Shown: positions 35,715 to 43,770 of the stretch, in pieces
Numbering within the stretch: position 1 is the first letter of the stretch
Layout of the letters: each line of letters opens with the position of its first letter
Source of the DNA: Candidatus Corynebacterium faecigallinarum
Lineage (GTDB): Bacteria; Actinomycetota; Actinomycetes; Mycobacteriales; Mycobacteriaceae
NCBI GenBank assembly: GCA_019120175.1
Contig: DWVP01000023.1
Coordinates: 124,001-188,000, forward strand
DNA: 64,000 nucleotides
Direction of reading: 5' to 3'
Program-made: the position numbers and the translations under genes
The notes under the pieces: generated by a model
The model's input: the letters and a program-made list of their open reading frames with translations, nothing else
What the model was told of the DNA's origin: nothing
Databases searched by the model: none

Positions 35715-36527
35715 TCAGTCGGTCTTCCCCGACTCGCTGAGCACGGCGTTGGTGTGGCTGATCATCGTGTTCGCCAGCTTCCGGTTCGCCCGTGCGCCCA
35801 GCACCGCGCCGACACCCAGCGGCAGCATCTTCGCGAAGGCCGCCCCGGTCATCCGTCGACGCAGCTGACGGAAGGCGATGCGTCCCAGCCGCGAGTTGAT
35901 GTTCCGCTTCTCGGCGTCGCTGGCCGAACCCAGTTTCCGCAGGCCACCGACCCCCTTCGCGCCCGAGGCCGCGGAGACTGCCTCATTACCGGCCGCCCCG
36001 GCGATGCTGAACAGGATCAGACGTCGGCGCGCCTCCCGGTGGCTGATGTCGACACCGCGCAGCCGGGCACTGGACAGGGTGTAGAGCGCGAAGACCTCGA
36101 CGATGCCGAGCGCCTCGCCGCCGGCCGCGCCCATGCTCAGGAACGTCCCGATACCGGGGAAGAACGCCAGCGCGCCGGTGCCCGCCCCGGTCCCGGTCGC
36201 GAGCCTGCGGAAGTGCCGGTCGATGATCTTCTGCTGCCGCTCGACCGACTTCCTGCGGTGCCGTCGCCGGATGTGGCCGACGTACTTCTCGATCGCGGGC
36301 GCCTGGATCTCGGAGGCCTTGTCGACGGCCCTGAGGAACTGGCGGGCGAGTTTTCCGTCCGGTTCGTCGAGGTCAGCGATGCCCTTGAGCGCTTCCCGGG
36401 ATTCAGGGGACAGTTCGTCCTCGCTGACGTCACCGTCGTTGTTGGACGGACCGGACGCACCGGACGCACCGGATGCCGCAGCGGAGTCGCGCGTGCGGCG
36501 ACGGGAGAAGGGGTTCGGGAGCTTCAC
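35715..36527 (-). CDS. Hypothetical membrane-associated protein
   Basis: The 270-residue protein begins with a basic, Ser/Gly-rich tail, then helices (LDEPDGKLARQFLRAVDKASEIQ), a Lys/Arg-rich segment (RRRHRRKSVERQQKIIDRHFRRLA), hydrophobic glycine-rich helices (GALAFFPGIGTFLSMGAAGGEALG), and a C-terminal GVGAVLGARANRKLANTM. The pattern slightly resembles EcsC-type proteins, but I would not assign it. It is unlinked by overlap to its neighbours. Confidence 0.65.
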   Translation of the reverse strand: MKLPNPFSRRRTRDSAAASGASGASGPSNNDGDVSEDELSPESREALKGIADLDEPDGKLARQFLRAVDKASEIQAPAIEKYVGHIRRRHRRKSVERQQKIIDRHFRRLATGTGAGTGALAFFPGIGTFLSMGAAGGEALGIVEVFALYTLSSARLRGVDISHREARRRLILFSIAGAAGNEAVSAASGAKGVGGLRKLGSASDAEKRNINSRLGRIAFRQLRRRMTGAAFAKMLPLGVGAVLGARANRKLANTMISHTNAVLSESGKTD

Positions 36528-36720
36528 ATGTGTCCTCGGGGGTCGGGCGAACAGGTGAGTCCCGGTCAGTGATTATCAGCGACAGTGAGTGACAACCAGC
36601 GACAGCCGGCGTCGACCGGGACGACGTACCCCCGAGGGTAGCGCGGAAGTCGGACCTGAGCAGCAAGGAAGCAGGGCGTGAAGAGAATTCTGTCCCGCCC
36701 GGGCGCCGCCCAACCCCCAG

Positions 36721-37509
36721 CTACAGCCGCCCCAGGTCCCGCAGCACATTGCGCACGTGCTCCTGCGCCCCCGGCCCCTCGTACTGTCCGACGATCTCGT
36801 CGACCGGCCCGCAGGACCGGATCGACCCGTGGTCGACCCATAGTGCGGAGTCGCACAGCTGCGCCAGGAACTCATTGGAGTGTGAGGCGAACACCAGGAT
36901 GCCGGATTTCTCCACCAGCGACTGCAGCCGGATGCGGGCCTTCTCCATGAAGGACGCGTCGACCGCGCCGATGCCCTCGTCCAACAGCAGGATCTCCGGC
37001 TCGATGGAGGTCACCACGCCCAGCGCCACACGCACGCGCATGCCGGTGGAGTAGGTGCGCAGCGGCATGGCCAGGTAGTCGCCGAGCTCGGTGAACTCCG
37101 CGATCTCGTCCATCTTGCGCTCCATGGACTTGCGGGACTCGCCGAGGAACAGACCACGGATGATGATGTTCTCGAAGCCCGAGATCTCCGGGTCCATGCC
37201 CACGCCCAGGTCGAAGACCGGGGCGACACGGCCCTTCACCACCGCAGACCCGCGGGTCGGCTCGTAGATGCCGGAGAGCAGGCGCAGCAGGGTGGACTTG
37301 CCGGCACCGTTGTGGCCGACCAGCCCGATGCGGTCGCCCTCCTTGAGGTGCAGGTTGATGTCCTTGAGTGCCTCGACGACGACGGTGTTGTCGGCGTTGC
37401 GTCCGATGGCGCCGCCCGCCGCACCGAGGAAGGCCTTCTTCAGGGAGCGGGACTTCGCGTCGAAGATGGGGAAGTCGACGCAGGCGTTGTAGGTGTCGAT
37501 GGAAACCAT
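36721..37509 (-). CDS. wzt: Galactan exporter ATP-binding protein Wzt
   Basis: The 262-residue ABC ATPase powers export of lipid-linked polysaccharide. It has Walker A GHNGAGKST (about residue 65), the Q-loop region VFDLGVGMDPEISGFENIIIRG, signature YSTGMRVRVALG, Walker B ILLLDEGIGAVD, and switch His in FASHSNEFL. These are the marks of the RfbE/Wzt class and match Rv3781. It lacks the long C-terminal carbohydrate-binding domain, as expected for the mycolata galactan transporter. It is 22 bp downstream of wzm. Confidence 0.92.
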   Translation of the reverse strand: MVSIDTYNACVDFPIFDAKSRSLKKAFLGAAGGAIGRNADNTVVVEALKDINLHLKEGDRIGLVGHNGAGKSTLLRLLSGIYEPTRGSAVVKGRVAPVFDLGVGMDPEISGFENIIIRGLFLGESRKSMERKMDEIAEFTELGDYLAMPLRTYSTGMRVRVALGVVTSIEPEILLLDEGIGAVDASFMEKARIRLQSLVEKSGILVFASHSNEFLAQLCDSALWVDHGSIRSCGPVDEIVGQYEGPGAQEHVRNVLRDLGRL

Positions 37510-37531
37510 GATTCTCTTCTCTCCTGCTTTC

Positions 37532-38434
37532 CTAGACCCAGTAGCTCACACGGGAGCGCCACTGGCGCATGAAGACCATGGCGAACAGGGTGCCCAACAC
37601 GGTCAGGACGCAGACGATCACCCAGGAGCGCAGTTCCACCGGCTGGTCGATCATCGGGCCACGGACAACGGCCATGTAGTGGTACAGCGGGTTGATCTCG
37701 GCGAGGTAGGCCTTGTTGCCGAGCTCACCGATGCGGTCCTTCAGGGTGGAGTCCATCCACACGATCGGGGTCATGTAGAACAGCAGCTGCACCAGGGACT
37801 CCAGCAGCGGGGCCACGTCGCGGAAGCGGGTGGCGATGATGCCGAAGAACATCGACACCCACACGCCATTGGCCACCAGCAGGGCCAGGCCCGGGATGGC
37901 CAGCAGCACCTCCCACCCGACCGGGATCTGGAAGATCGCCAGCAGCACCAGCCAGATCACCAGGTTGTGCAGCAGGAACAGGAACTGCCGCCACACCAGC
38001 CGGTAGACGTGCACGCTCAACGCACTGGGAAGCTGCTTGATCAGGCCCTCGTTGGTGATGAACACCTGGGAGCCCTCGTTGATGCAGCCGGCGATGAAGC
38101 TCCACAGGATCAGGCCGACGGCGACGTGCGGCAGGAACTCCTTCAGCTCGATGTTGAACAGCAGGGAGTACAGCAGACCCAGGGCGGTGGCCATCACACC
38201 GGTGGCGATGGTGATCCACACCGGACCCAGGACGGAGCGGCGGTAGCGCTGCTTGATGTCCTGCCAGCCCAGTGCGAGCCAGAGTTCGCGCTGGCCGAAG
38301 CCGCGTTTCAGGTCGTCCCACGCGGCGCCGAGAGTCTGGGACTTCGACGCAGGTGTGGAGTCGCCTTCGGGAGCGGCGACGAAACGCTCGTACTCCGCTG
38401 AGGTGGCGACGGGGGTTTTCTCGGAATCGGACAC
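37532..38434 (-). CDS. wzm: Galactan exporter permease Wzm
   Basis: The 300-residue ABC-2 permease has six expected membrane helices and the family start WDDLKRGFGQRELWLALGWQDIKQRYRRSVLGPVWI, followed by LKEFLPHVAVGLILWSFIAGCINEGSQVF and FYMTPIVWMDSTL. It moves the lipid-linked galactan across the membrane with Wzt. The frame is open much further upstream (to 38608). I chose the GTG at 38434 because it leaves a normal-length N-terminus and avoids overlapping the divergent promoter region. There is no clear Shine-Dalgarno sequence. Confidence 0.9.
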   Translation of the reverse strand: MSDSEKTPVATSAEYERFVAAPEGDSTPASKSQTLGAAWDDLKRGFGQRELWLALGWQDIKQRYRRSVLGPVWITIATGVMATALGLLYSLLFNIELKEFLPHVAVGLILWSFIAGCINEGSQVFITNEGLIKQLPSALSVHVYRLVWRQFLFLLHNLVIWLVLLAIFQIPVGWEVLLAIPGLALLVANGVWVSMFFGIIATRFRDVAPLLESLVQLLFYMTPIVWMDSTLKDRIGELGNKAYLAEINPLYHYMAVVRGPMIDQPVELRSWVIVCVLTVLGTLFAMVFMRQWRSRVSYWV

Positions 38435-38597
38435 GCGATTACGGTACCCCGCGGTGGGGTCGGGGAGGGAAACTGACGCGACACGGACCCGTGTCAGGCT
38501 GCTCACTCGGGCCACTGACCGACTCTGTTCCCGATGTCCGGCCCGGGATGTAGTATCAGTGGCGGTCGAGACAGCAATGGAAAGGGGTCGACGGACA

Positions 38598-39878
38598 GTG
38601 TTCGACATCGCCAGGGTGCGTGGACTCTACGAATCGTCGTCCGAGGGCTGGACATATCTGAACGCAGCTCAGCGGGCGCAGCTGCCCGAGAAGGTCAGCT
38701 CCGCGGTGGCGCGCGCCTTCCGCGCCGCGCCGCTGCAGGGGGAGTCAGGACGTCCCCGCGGCGATGTCGCGGTGACCGCCGCGCGCGAGGCGATCGCCGA
38801 CCTGGTCGGTGGGTCCCCCGAGTGTGTGGTGCTGGGCCCGTCGCGGGCGGCCCTGCTGGGAACCCTGGCGACCGCGGTGCCCCGCAAGCTGCGGATGGGA
38901 CGCGAGGTCGTCCTGTCACGCATCGACGACCCGGCGAACTCCACCCCCTGGAAGCTCGCCGCGGACCTCTACGGTGCGACGGTGCAGTGGGCGGAGGCCG
39001 ACCTGACCAGTGGCGCTCTCCCGGCCTGGCAGTACACCAGCCTGATCAGCATGGACACCTCCATCGTGGCGGTTCCGGCGGCGAACTCGCACCTGGGTAC
39101 GGTCACCGACATCCGGGCGATCTCCGATACGCTGCACGCGAAATCGCACGGTTGGCTGGTCGTCGACGCCGGTGCCTACGCCCCCTACCGCCTGATCGAC
39201 ATGGCGGCCTGGGGTGCGGACGTCGTCGCCCTCGACATTGCTCCGCTGGGCGGCCCTGAGGTCGGGGCGCTCGTCTTCCGTGACCCCTCCCTGCTCGCCG
39301 AACTGCACACGAACGAGGCGCGCCGCGGACGCCACGCCACCCCGGACCCGCAGGCCCTGGCCGCGCGCCGGGTCGCCGCGCTGGAGCGCGACGGCATCTC
39401 ACCGGGTCTGCTCGGTGGTGTGCCCGCCGTGGTCAACCACCTCGCCGAGTTGGACGAGGACGCCACGGGTACCCGACGTGAGCGCCTGGCGACGTCGCTG
39501 GCCTCCACCTCGGAGTACCTGGGGGGCCTGGCCGACTACCTCATCGACGGGCTGCGGGACCTGGACCGGGTGCACGTCATCGGTGTCGACGGGGAGTCCG
39601 ACGGCGCCCACGACGATTCCACCTGGGGACGCCAGGGAAACCACGTTGACCGCCTGCCGCGGGTGAGTTTCCTGGTGCAGGGCATTGAGGCGGCAAGCGT
39701 GGGGGAGCGGTTGCTGAGCAACGGTGTCGTCGCCCAGACCGTGGGTCTGGAGGAGAGTGCGCTGTTCGACCAGATGGGTGTCGCTGAGATGGGCGGGGCG
39801 GTGTGCGTGGCCCTGGCCCCGCACAACACCCAGTTCGACGTGGACCTGCTGGTCCGCATCGTCGGCGGGATGGTGTAG
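38598..39878 (+). CDS. Class V aminotransferase / cysteine desulfurase-like protein lacking the PLP lysine
   Basis: The 426-residue protein has the SufS-like fold (DIARVRGLYESSSEGWTYLNAAQ start; LVVDAGAYAPYRLIDM with the pyridine-binding Asp; C-terminal domain VSFLVQGIEAASVGERLLSNGV). It is probably the Rv3778c-type protein found beside the galactan genes. Where SufS has SGHKLYGP, this protein reads DIAPLGGP: Pro216 replaces the Schiff-base Lys. The PLP-stacking His of EHHAN is Asp or Pro (DDPAN, 110-114). It therefore is probably not a working PLP enzyme. The GTG at 38598 has AAGGGG upstream; an in-frame ATG at 38577 exists. Confidence 0.8.
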   Translation: MFDIARVRGLYESSSEGWTYLNAAQRAQLPEKVSSAVARAFRAAPLQGESGRPRGDVAVTAAREAIADLVGGSPECVVLGPSRAALLGTLATAVPRKLRMGREVVLSRIDDPANSTPWKLAADLYGATVQWAEADLTSGALPAWQYTSLISMDTSIVAVPAANSHLGTVTDIRAISDTLHAKSHGWLVVDAGAYAPYRLIDMAAWGADVVALDIAPLGGPEVGALVFRDPSLLAELHTNEARRGRHATPDPQALAARRVAALERDGISPGLLGGVPAVVNHLAELDEDATGTRRERLATSLASTSEYLGGLADYLIDGLRDLDRVHVIGVDGESDGAHDDSTWGRQGNHVDRLPRVSFLVQGIEAASVGERLLSNGVVAQTVGLEESALFDQMGVAEMGGAVCVALAPHNTQFDVDLLVRIVGGMV

Positions 39879-39882
39879 CGGC

Positions 39883-40872
39883 CTACAGGCCGGCGACCTC
39901 GAGCACGACCTTGCCGGTGATCTCCCCGGCGAGCAGCGCCTTGTGGGCGTCCGCGGCATCCTGCACGTCGAAGACCCGGTCGACGTGGTGGGTGATCGTG
40001 CCGTCGGCCAGCAGCGGCCACACGTTCTCCACGGTCTCGGCGACGATCCGGGCCTTGTCCTCCCGGTCGCGGTAGCGCAGGCCGGTAGCGGAGACGTTGC
40101 CGCGCTTGCTCAGCAGTTTGGCGATGTTCAGCTCGCCCTTCACACCACCCTGCATGCCGATGATCACCAGGTGACCGTCCGGCGCCAGGGCCGAGATGTT
40201 GCCGTCGAGGTACTTCGCGCCGATGATGTCGAGGATCACGTCGGCCCCACCGATGCTCTTGACGACGGCGACGAAGTCCTCCTCGCGGTAGTTGATCAGC
40301 ACATCCGCCCCGTAGCGGGTGCAGACGTCCAGCTTCTCCTGGCTGCCGGCGGTGACCGCCACCTGCACGCCGAGCGACTTGGCCAGCTGGATGGCGAAGA
40401 TGCCCACCCCACCGCCACCACCGTGGATCAGCAGGGTGTCGCCCTCCTCGAGGTGCGCGGTCATCATCAGGTTCGACCAGACGGTGCAGGCCACCTCGAT
40501 GACACTGGCGGCCTCGGCGAGGCTGAAACCGTCGGGGATCGGGACGAGCTGGCCGACCGGCACGGTGGTGTACTCGGCGTAGGCGCCGCCGGAGAGCAAC
40601 GCGCCGACCTCGTCGCCGACCTCGTAGGGGGTGCCGTCCGGACGGGTACAGCCGTTCGGGTCGGAGATCATGCCGGTGGCCTCCAGGCCGAGGATCTCGG
40701 ACACCCCGTTCGGCGGTGGGTAATGGCCCTTGGCCTGCAGTGTGTCTGCGCGGTTCAGCCCGGCGGCGGCGACCTGCACCAGCACCTCGCCCTCGTGCGG
40801 TGTGGGGGTGTGGGTCTCCTGCCAGGACAGGGAGTAGGGGTCGTTCAGGTCAGTCTGGATGATGGCCTTCAT
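39883..40872 (-). CDS. NADPH:quinone oxidoreductase family protein
   Basis: The 329-residue zinc-free medium-chain oxidoreductase has GLNRADTLQAKGHYPPP, GLEATGMI, the NADPH motif GGGGGVGIFAIQLAK, and YREEDFVAVVKSIGGADVILDIIGAKYL, all typical of the quinone oxidoreductase/PIG3-like group (Rv3777 type). It reduces quinones or enones with NADPH. It is convergent with the desulfurase-like gene, 4 bp apart. I start at ATG 40872 because the family begins MKAI; an in-frame ATG at 40893 adds seven residues. Confidence 0.88.
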   Translation of the reverse strand: MKAIIQTDLNDPYSLSWQETHTPTPHEGEVLVQVAAAGLNRADTLQAKGHYPPPNGVSEILGLEATGMISDPNGCTRPDGTPYEVGDEVGALLSGGAYAEYTTVPVGQLVPIPDGFSLAEAASVIEVACTVWSNLMMTAHLEEGDTLLIHGGGGGVGIFAIQLAKSLGVQVAVTAGSQEKLDVCTRYGADVLINYREEDFVAVVKSIGGADVILDIIGAKYLDGNISALAPDGHLVIIGMQGGVKGELNIAKLLSKRGNVSATGLRYRDREDKARIVAETVENVWPLLADGTITHHVDRVFDVQDAADAHKALLAGEITGKVVLEVAGL

Positions 40873-40927
40873 ACTCCCCAGCGTACGGATCATCGGGCGT
40901 CGTGGGGGCCCGTCGGAGCCTGGGGGG

Positions 40928-41350
40928 TCAGCCGCCGGAGCGTCGGCGGCGGACCACCCGCAGGATGATGGGGTTGATGATCAGCGCGACACCGGGGTAC
41001 ACCAGCAGCCCGAGGCTGAAGATCACCGGCTCCCCGGCGTCCTGGCGTCCGAACCACATGCCCAGCACCACCAGGACCGCGCCGGCGATCACCTGCCACA
41101 GCGTCGCCCGGTGACGGGTGCTGAGCCCGGTACCGTTGACGATCCCACCGAGGATCCCCCAGGCGAACAGCAGCCAGGTCAGGGGGATGAGCACGAAGGC
41201 GGTGTCAGCCGAGCTTGTGGCGCCCACCCGTGCCGCGATCGGCAGCAGGATGAAGGACGCCACGACCGCGACACCGCCGATGATCGCCCATGTCCGGGAC
41301 GGGATGCCTCCGGGGTCGTGGTCAGCTGAACGGGCGGCTGATCTGTTCAT
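40928..41350 (-). CDS. Small membrane protein, four helices
   Basis: The 140-residue protein has four predicted membrane helices (WAIIGGVAVVASFILLPIAA; FVLIPLTWLLFAWGILGGI; LWQVIAGAVLVVLGMWFG; IFSLGLLVYPGVALIINPII) and a basic C-terminus (RVVRRRRSGG). No motif identifies a function. It lies upstream of the quinone oxidoreductase on the same strand with a 55-bp gap. Confidence 0.7.
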   Translation of the reverse strand: MNRSAARSADHDPGGIPSRTWAIIGGVAVVASFILLPIAARVGATSSADTAFVLIPLTWLLFAWGILGGIVNGTGLSTRHRATLWQVIAGAVLVVLGMWFGRQDAGEPVIFSLGLLVYPGVALIINPIILRVVRRRRSGG

Positions 41351-41512
41351 GGGACCGTTCTACCCCCAAACCGTGTTCCGCCGCTGTGGCACTGCCGCGA
41401 GTCGGGGAGGCAGACCCGGGGATCGACGGCTGTACGAGGTGGTTCGGTGTTTCCCTGCGCCGGTGCGATACACTGGGTCCGCTGCGACGGCCCAGGCCAG
41501 ATACGCAGCGTT

Positions 41513-41600
41513 GGAGATGTGGCAGAGCGGCCGAATGCACTGGTCTTGAAAACCAGCGACGAGAGATCGTCCAGGGGTTCAAATCCCCTCGTCTCCGCCA
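41513..41600 (+). tRNA. tRNA-Ser (anticodon TGA)
   Basis: The acceptor stem GGAGATG pairs with CGTCTCC. The anticodon arm CTGGT-CTTGAAA-ACCAG carries TGA, a long variable arm is present as in all serine tRNAs, the T arm includes GGTTCAAATCC, and the CCA end is encoded. It reads UCA and, by wobble, other UCN codons. Confidence 0.95.
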
Positions 41601-41665
41601 AATTTTCCGTGGGGGACGACCCGGTCGGCATCGATGGATGCGCGCCGGGTCAACCGGCCGTCGGC

Positions 41666-42367
41666 TCACACCACGTCGACGACGTCGCCGACCTGCAGGT
41701 GGTTGAAGAAGGCGACGGCGTCATCGTGCAGCAGGTGGATGCAGCCGTGCGACATGACGTTCGGGTCACCCTCGTGGAAGGCGATGCCGATATCGCCCGG
41801 GTAGGCCGACCCGGCCGAGAAGTACACCGAGTACGGCATCGGCGCATCGTAGGTGTTCGACCACTCGTCGACGATCTTGCGGGTGACCTGAGTGGTCCCA
41901 CGGGGAGTCTCGTACCCGACCTTACCGGAGCTCATCGGCACCGGCCCGCGGATGATGTTGCCGTTGCCGTCCTGCAGCCAGGCGATCTGGTCGCCCAGGT
42001 TGATGCACGCCTTCGCTTCCACGGCACACGGTGCCGGGGCAGGACGCGGCGAGTGGTCAGGCGACGGGCTGGGCTGCGGTGCCGGTGCTGGCGCGGGGTC
42101 CGGTGACTGGTCCGGGGTCTGACCCGGAAGATCACTGCTGCCCGGGAGGTTCGAGAGTGCGTCATCGGCCCAGTCCTGCAGGTCGGAGACGCCCGGGACC
42201 GACGGCGGGGACGGCAGCGACTGGGCGACCGTCTGGGTCTGGGTGGCCGTGGCGCCGGGGGAGCCACCGTCACCTGGGGCAGCGGTCGCTGCCGGGGCCA
42301 CGGCGAACGCGGCCACCAAGGCGACGGCACCGATGAACAACTTCATGAGTCGACCGATGGTGTTCAT
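41666..42367 (-). CDS. Exported L,D-transpeptidase (YkuD domain)
   Basis: The 233-residue protein has a signal peptide (hydrophobic core LFIGAVALVAAFAVAPAATAA, split here by AxA cleavage near residue 30). A Pro/Ala/Ser-rich linker (about 31-110) and a C-terminal YkuD catalytic domain follow. The domain shows FHEGDPNVMSHGCIHLLHDDA; the Cys of SHGCIHL is the nucleophile that makes 3-3 peptidoglycan cross-links. The protein is shorter than mycobacterial Ldt enzymes and lacks an Ig-like domain. It acts outside the membrane. It is transcribed toward the tRNA. Confidence 0.88.
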   Translation of the reverse strand: MNTIGRLMKLFIGAVALVAAFAVAPAATAAPGDGGSPGATATQTQTVAQSLPSPPSVPGVSDLQDWADDALSNLPGSSDLPGQTPDQSPDPAPAPAPQPSPSPDHSPRPAPAPCAVEAKACINLGDQIAWLQDGNGNIIRGPVPMSSGKVGYETPRGTTQVTRKIVDEWSNTYDAPMPYSVYFSAGSAYPGDIGIAFHEGDPNVMSHGCIHLLHDDAVAFFNHLQVGDVVDVV

Positions 42368-42459
42368 CGGAACTCACCTTCACTTTCAGGCACTCTCGTG
42401 CGTTCTGGTGTCGAGGATGTCGTTACTTCCACCGTACGCGCCCGGCAAAATGTTTCATC

Positions 42460-43248
42460 TCACTCCAGCACCGTGATGCGTTCCAGCTCCGGCAGTCGCA
42501 GCGTCGTCCCGTCGGCCAGCTTCACCCGGACGTCCTCCCCGACCTCGGCGGTCACCAGCGATATCCAGCGGAAACTGTCCCGGTCCACTGCGCGCCGGGA
42601 GACATCGAACAGCCACAGTGTCCGGTCGACCACCAGGCTCGCCCCGGCGAACTCATCGCCGACGAGCTGCAGATGGTAGACGTGCCCGTCGAGCGCATCG
42701 CGCCGCAGTCCGCTCAGCGAGGTCACCGGGCCAGCCGGGGCATCCACTGCGCTGATCCGGCTGACCAGCCCGAACCGGTGGACGAAGCCGTCGGTGTCGA
42801 GGATCGTCAGCGGCCCGCCGACACTCGCCGTGCGCACCCCGCCGTGGCGCCACACCGTGGGCTGCGGCATCTCGGCACTGACGGAGCCGCCGGAGCCGCC
42901 GGAGCCCCTCTTGCGCCCGGCCCGCGGTGTCGGTCCGGACCGCGCCGGACGCACCGCTGCCCAGGTGTCGTCGATGGTGACCCGGTGCGCGGGCTGCTCG
43001 GTGTCGATGAGGAAGCGCCCCGACCCGCCGGAACCGACCGTCAGGTCCGCCGGCAACCGTGCCGGACGCTCGGACGCCAGAGCGTCCAACACCTCCACTA
43101 CCTCCTCGTCGGTGGAGTTCCAGGCAATGCCCCTGGTCTCGAGGATGCCGTAGATCTGCGGCAGGGTCAGGTCGGGCTGGGCCTCCCAGACGCTGCGGAC
43201 AGCGTCGAGGACTCGGGGAATACGCAGGGGGTCTTTCACGGTCACCAA
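42460..43248 (-). CDS. Hypothetical protein with beta-rich C-terminal domain
   Basis: The 262-residue cytosolic protein has an N-terminal helical, HTH-like part (IPRVLDAVRSVWEAQPDLTLPQIYGILETRGIAWNSTDEEVVEVLDALASE). A Gly/Ser/Arg-rich linker follows, then a C-terminal all-beta domain (SLVVDRTLWLFDVSRRAVDRDSFRWISLVTAEVGEDVRVKLADGTTLRLPEL) that looks like a small ligand- or RNA-binding barrel. It is not a named family as far as I can tell. It may be regulatory. A repeat-rich gap separates it from gltB. Confidence 0.65.
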   Translation of the reverse strand: MVTVKDPLRIPRVLDAVRSVWEAQPDLTLPQIYGILETRGIAWNSTDEEVVEVLDALASERPARLPADLTVGSGGSGRFLIDTEQPAHRVTIDDTWAAVRPARSGPTPRAGRKRGSGGSGGSVSAEMPQPTVWRHGGVRTASVGGPLTILDTDGFVHRFGLVSRISAVDAPAGPVTSLSGLRRDALDGHVYHLQLVGDEFAGASLVVDRTLWLFDVSRRAVDRDSFRWISLVTAEVGEDVRVKLADGTTLRLPELERITVLE

Positions 43249-43333
43249 CGCTACTCGACGGGGACGTGATCCCCCGCGACCCGGACCGCCGGCTCCCGAC
43301 CCGGACCGCCGGGGACCGCGACCAGAACAAAGC

Positions 43334-43377
43334 CTACGGAGAGGTCACTTATCGTCCTCGAAAATGACCCCCCGTAG
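43334..43377. repeat. Dispersed palindrome family A, copy 3 (degenerate)
   Basis: CTACGGAGAGGTCA pairs imperfectly with TGACCCCCCGTAG, and the loop (CCTCGAAAATGA) resembles that of the perfect copy at 50107-50167. It lies in the gap before gltB. Confidence 0.7.
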
Positions 43378-43403
43378 CCTTAGTTCCCCAGCCCCCGTAG
43401 ACG

Positions 43404-43472
43404 TGTCGGACAAGTGGGACGGATCGTCGCCCTGGCCCGGGTAACCCATCGAATGGTCCCACCTATCCAACA
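43404..43472. repeat. Dispersed palindrome family C, copy 1
   Basis: Left arm TGTCGGACAAGTGGGACGG and right arm with GGTCCCACCTATCCAACA pair imperfectly over 23 bp; half of the mismatches would be G-U in RNA. A related copy is at 59008-59076. Further CATC/GCCCGAC-rich short repeats follow to 43560. Confidence 0.75.
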
Positions 43473-43522
43473 TCACCCAACCTCACCCCACATCGCCGGA
43501 GACTACCTGAGGCCGCCCGACA

Positions 43523-43654
43523 TCATCTGACATCGCCCGACACCATCCCGCAGGAGCAGAGGTAGGTGTATGCGGCGAAGATCACACCGGGAATGCAGGC
43601 CGGGTGACGCACCAGAAACTGCCCGTTAACGCACTCGAAATAATCGTGCCACAT
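43523..43654 (-). CDS. 43-residue Cys-rich small protein, divergent from gltB
   Basis: An ATG at 43654 has GGAG 8 nt upstream. The product (start MWHDYFECVNGQFLV, end YLCSCGMVSGDVR) has four Cys, several aromatic residues and a hydrophobic middle. Its composition and lower GC3 are unlike the Ala/Arg/Pro-rich shadow frames of this genome. I do not recognise it. It may bind a metal (C8, C20, C33, C35) or be a regulatory small protein. It occupies most of the gap upstream of gltB, on the opposite strand. Confidence 0.5.
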   Translation of the reverse strand: MWHDYFECVNGQFLVRHPACIPGVIFAAYTYLCSCGMVSGDVR

Positions 43655-43770
43655 AATGAGATCTCCGCATTGTGCGCCAGTTGGACGAGCTGGTGCAGGC
43701 AGGCGTCCGCACCCTGACCGGTGCGACACAAAAGGACGTCCCGATCCACGAATGGAGGTTGACTACCCCC

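Noticed and set aside
35715..36527. Assignment as EcsC family
   Set aside because: Only a general pattern of glycine-rich hydrophobic helices; no diagnostic motif.
41447..42106. Frame reading across tRNA-Ser into the ldt region
   Set aside because: It crosses the tRNA and lies antisense to the L,D-transpeptidase.
43249..43522. Repeat-rich gap before gltB as a replication origin or attachment site
   Set aside because: No DnaA-box cluster, integrase or tRNA 3'-end duplication; it is explained by palindrome families A and C plus short repeats.
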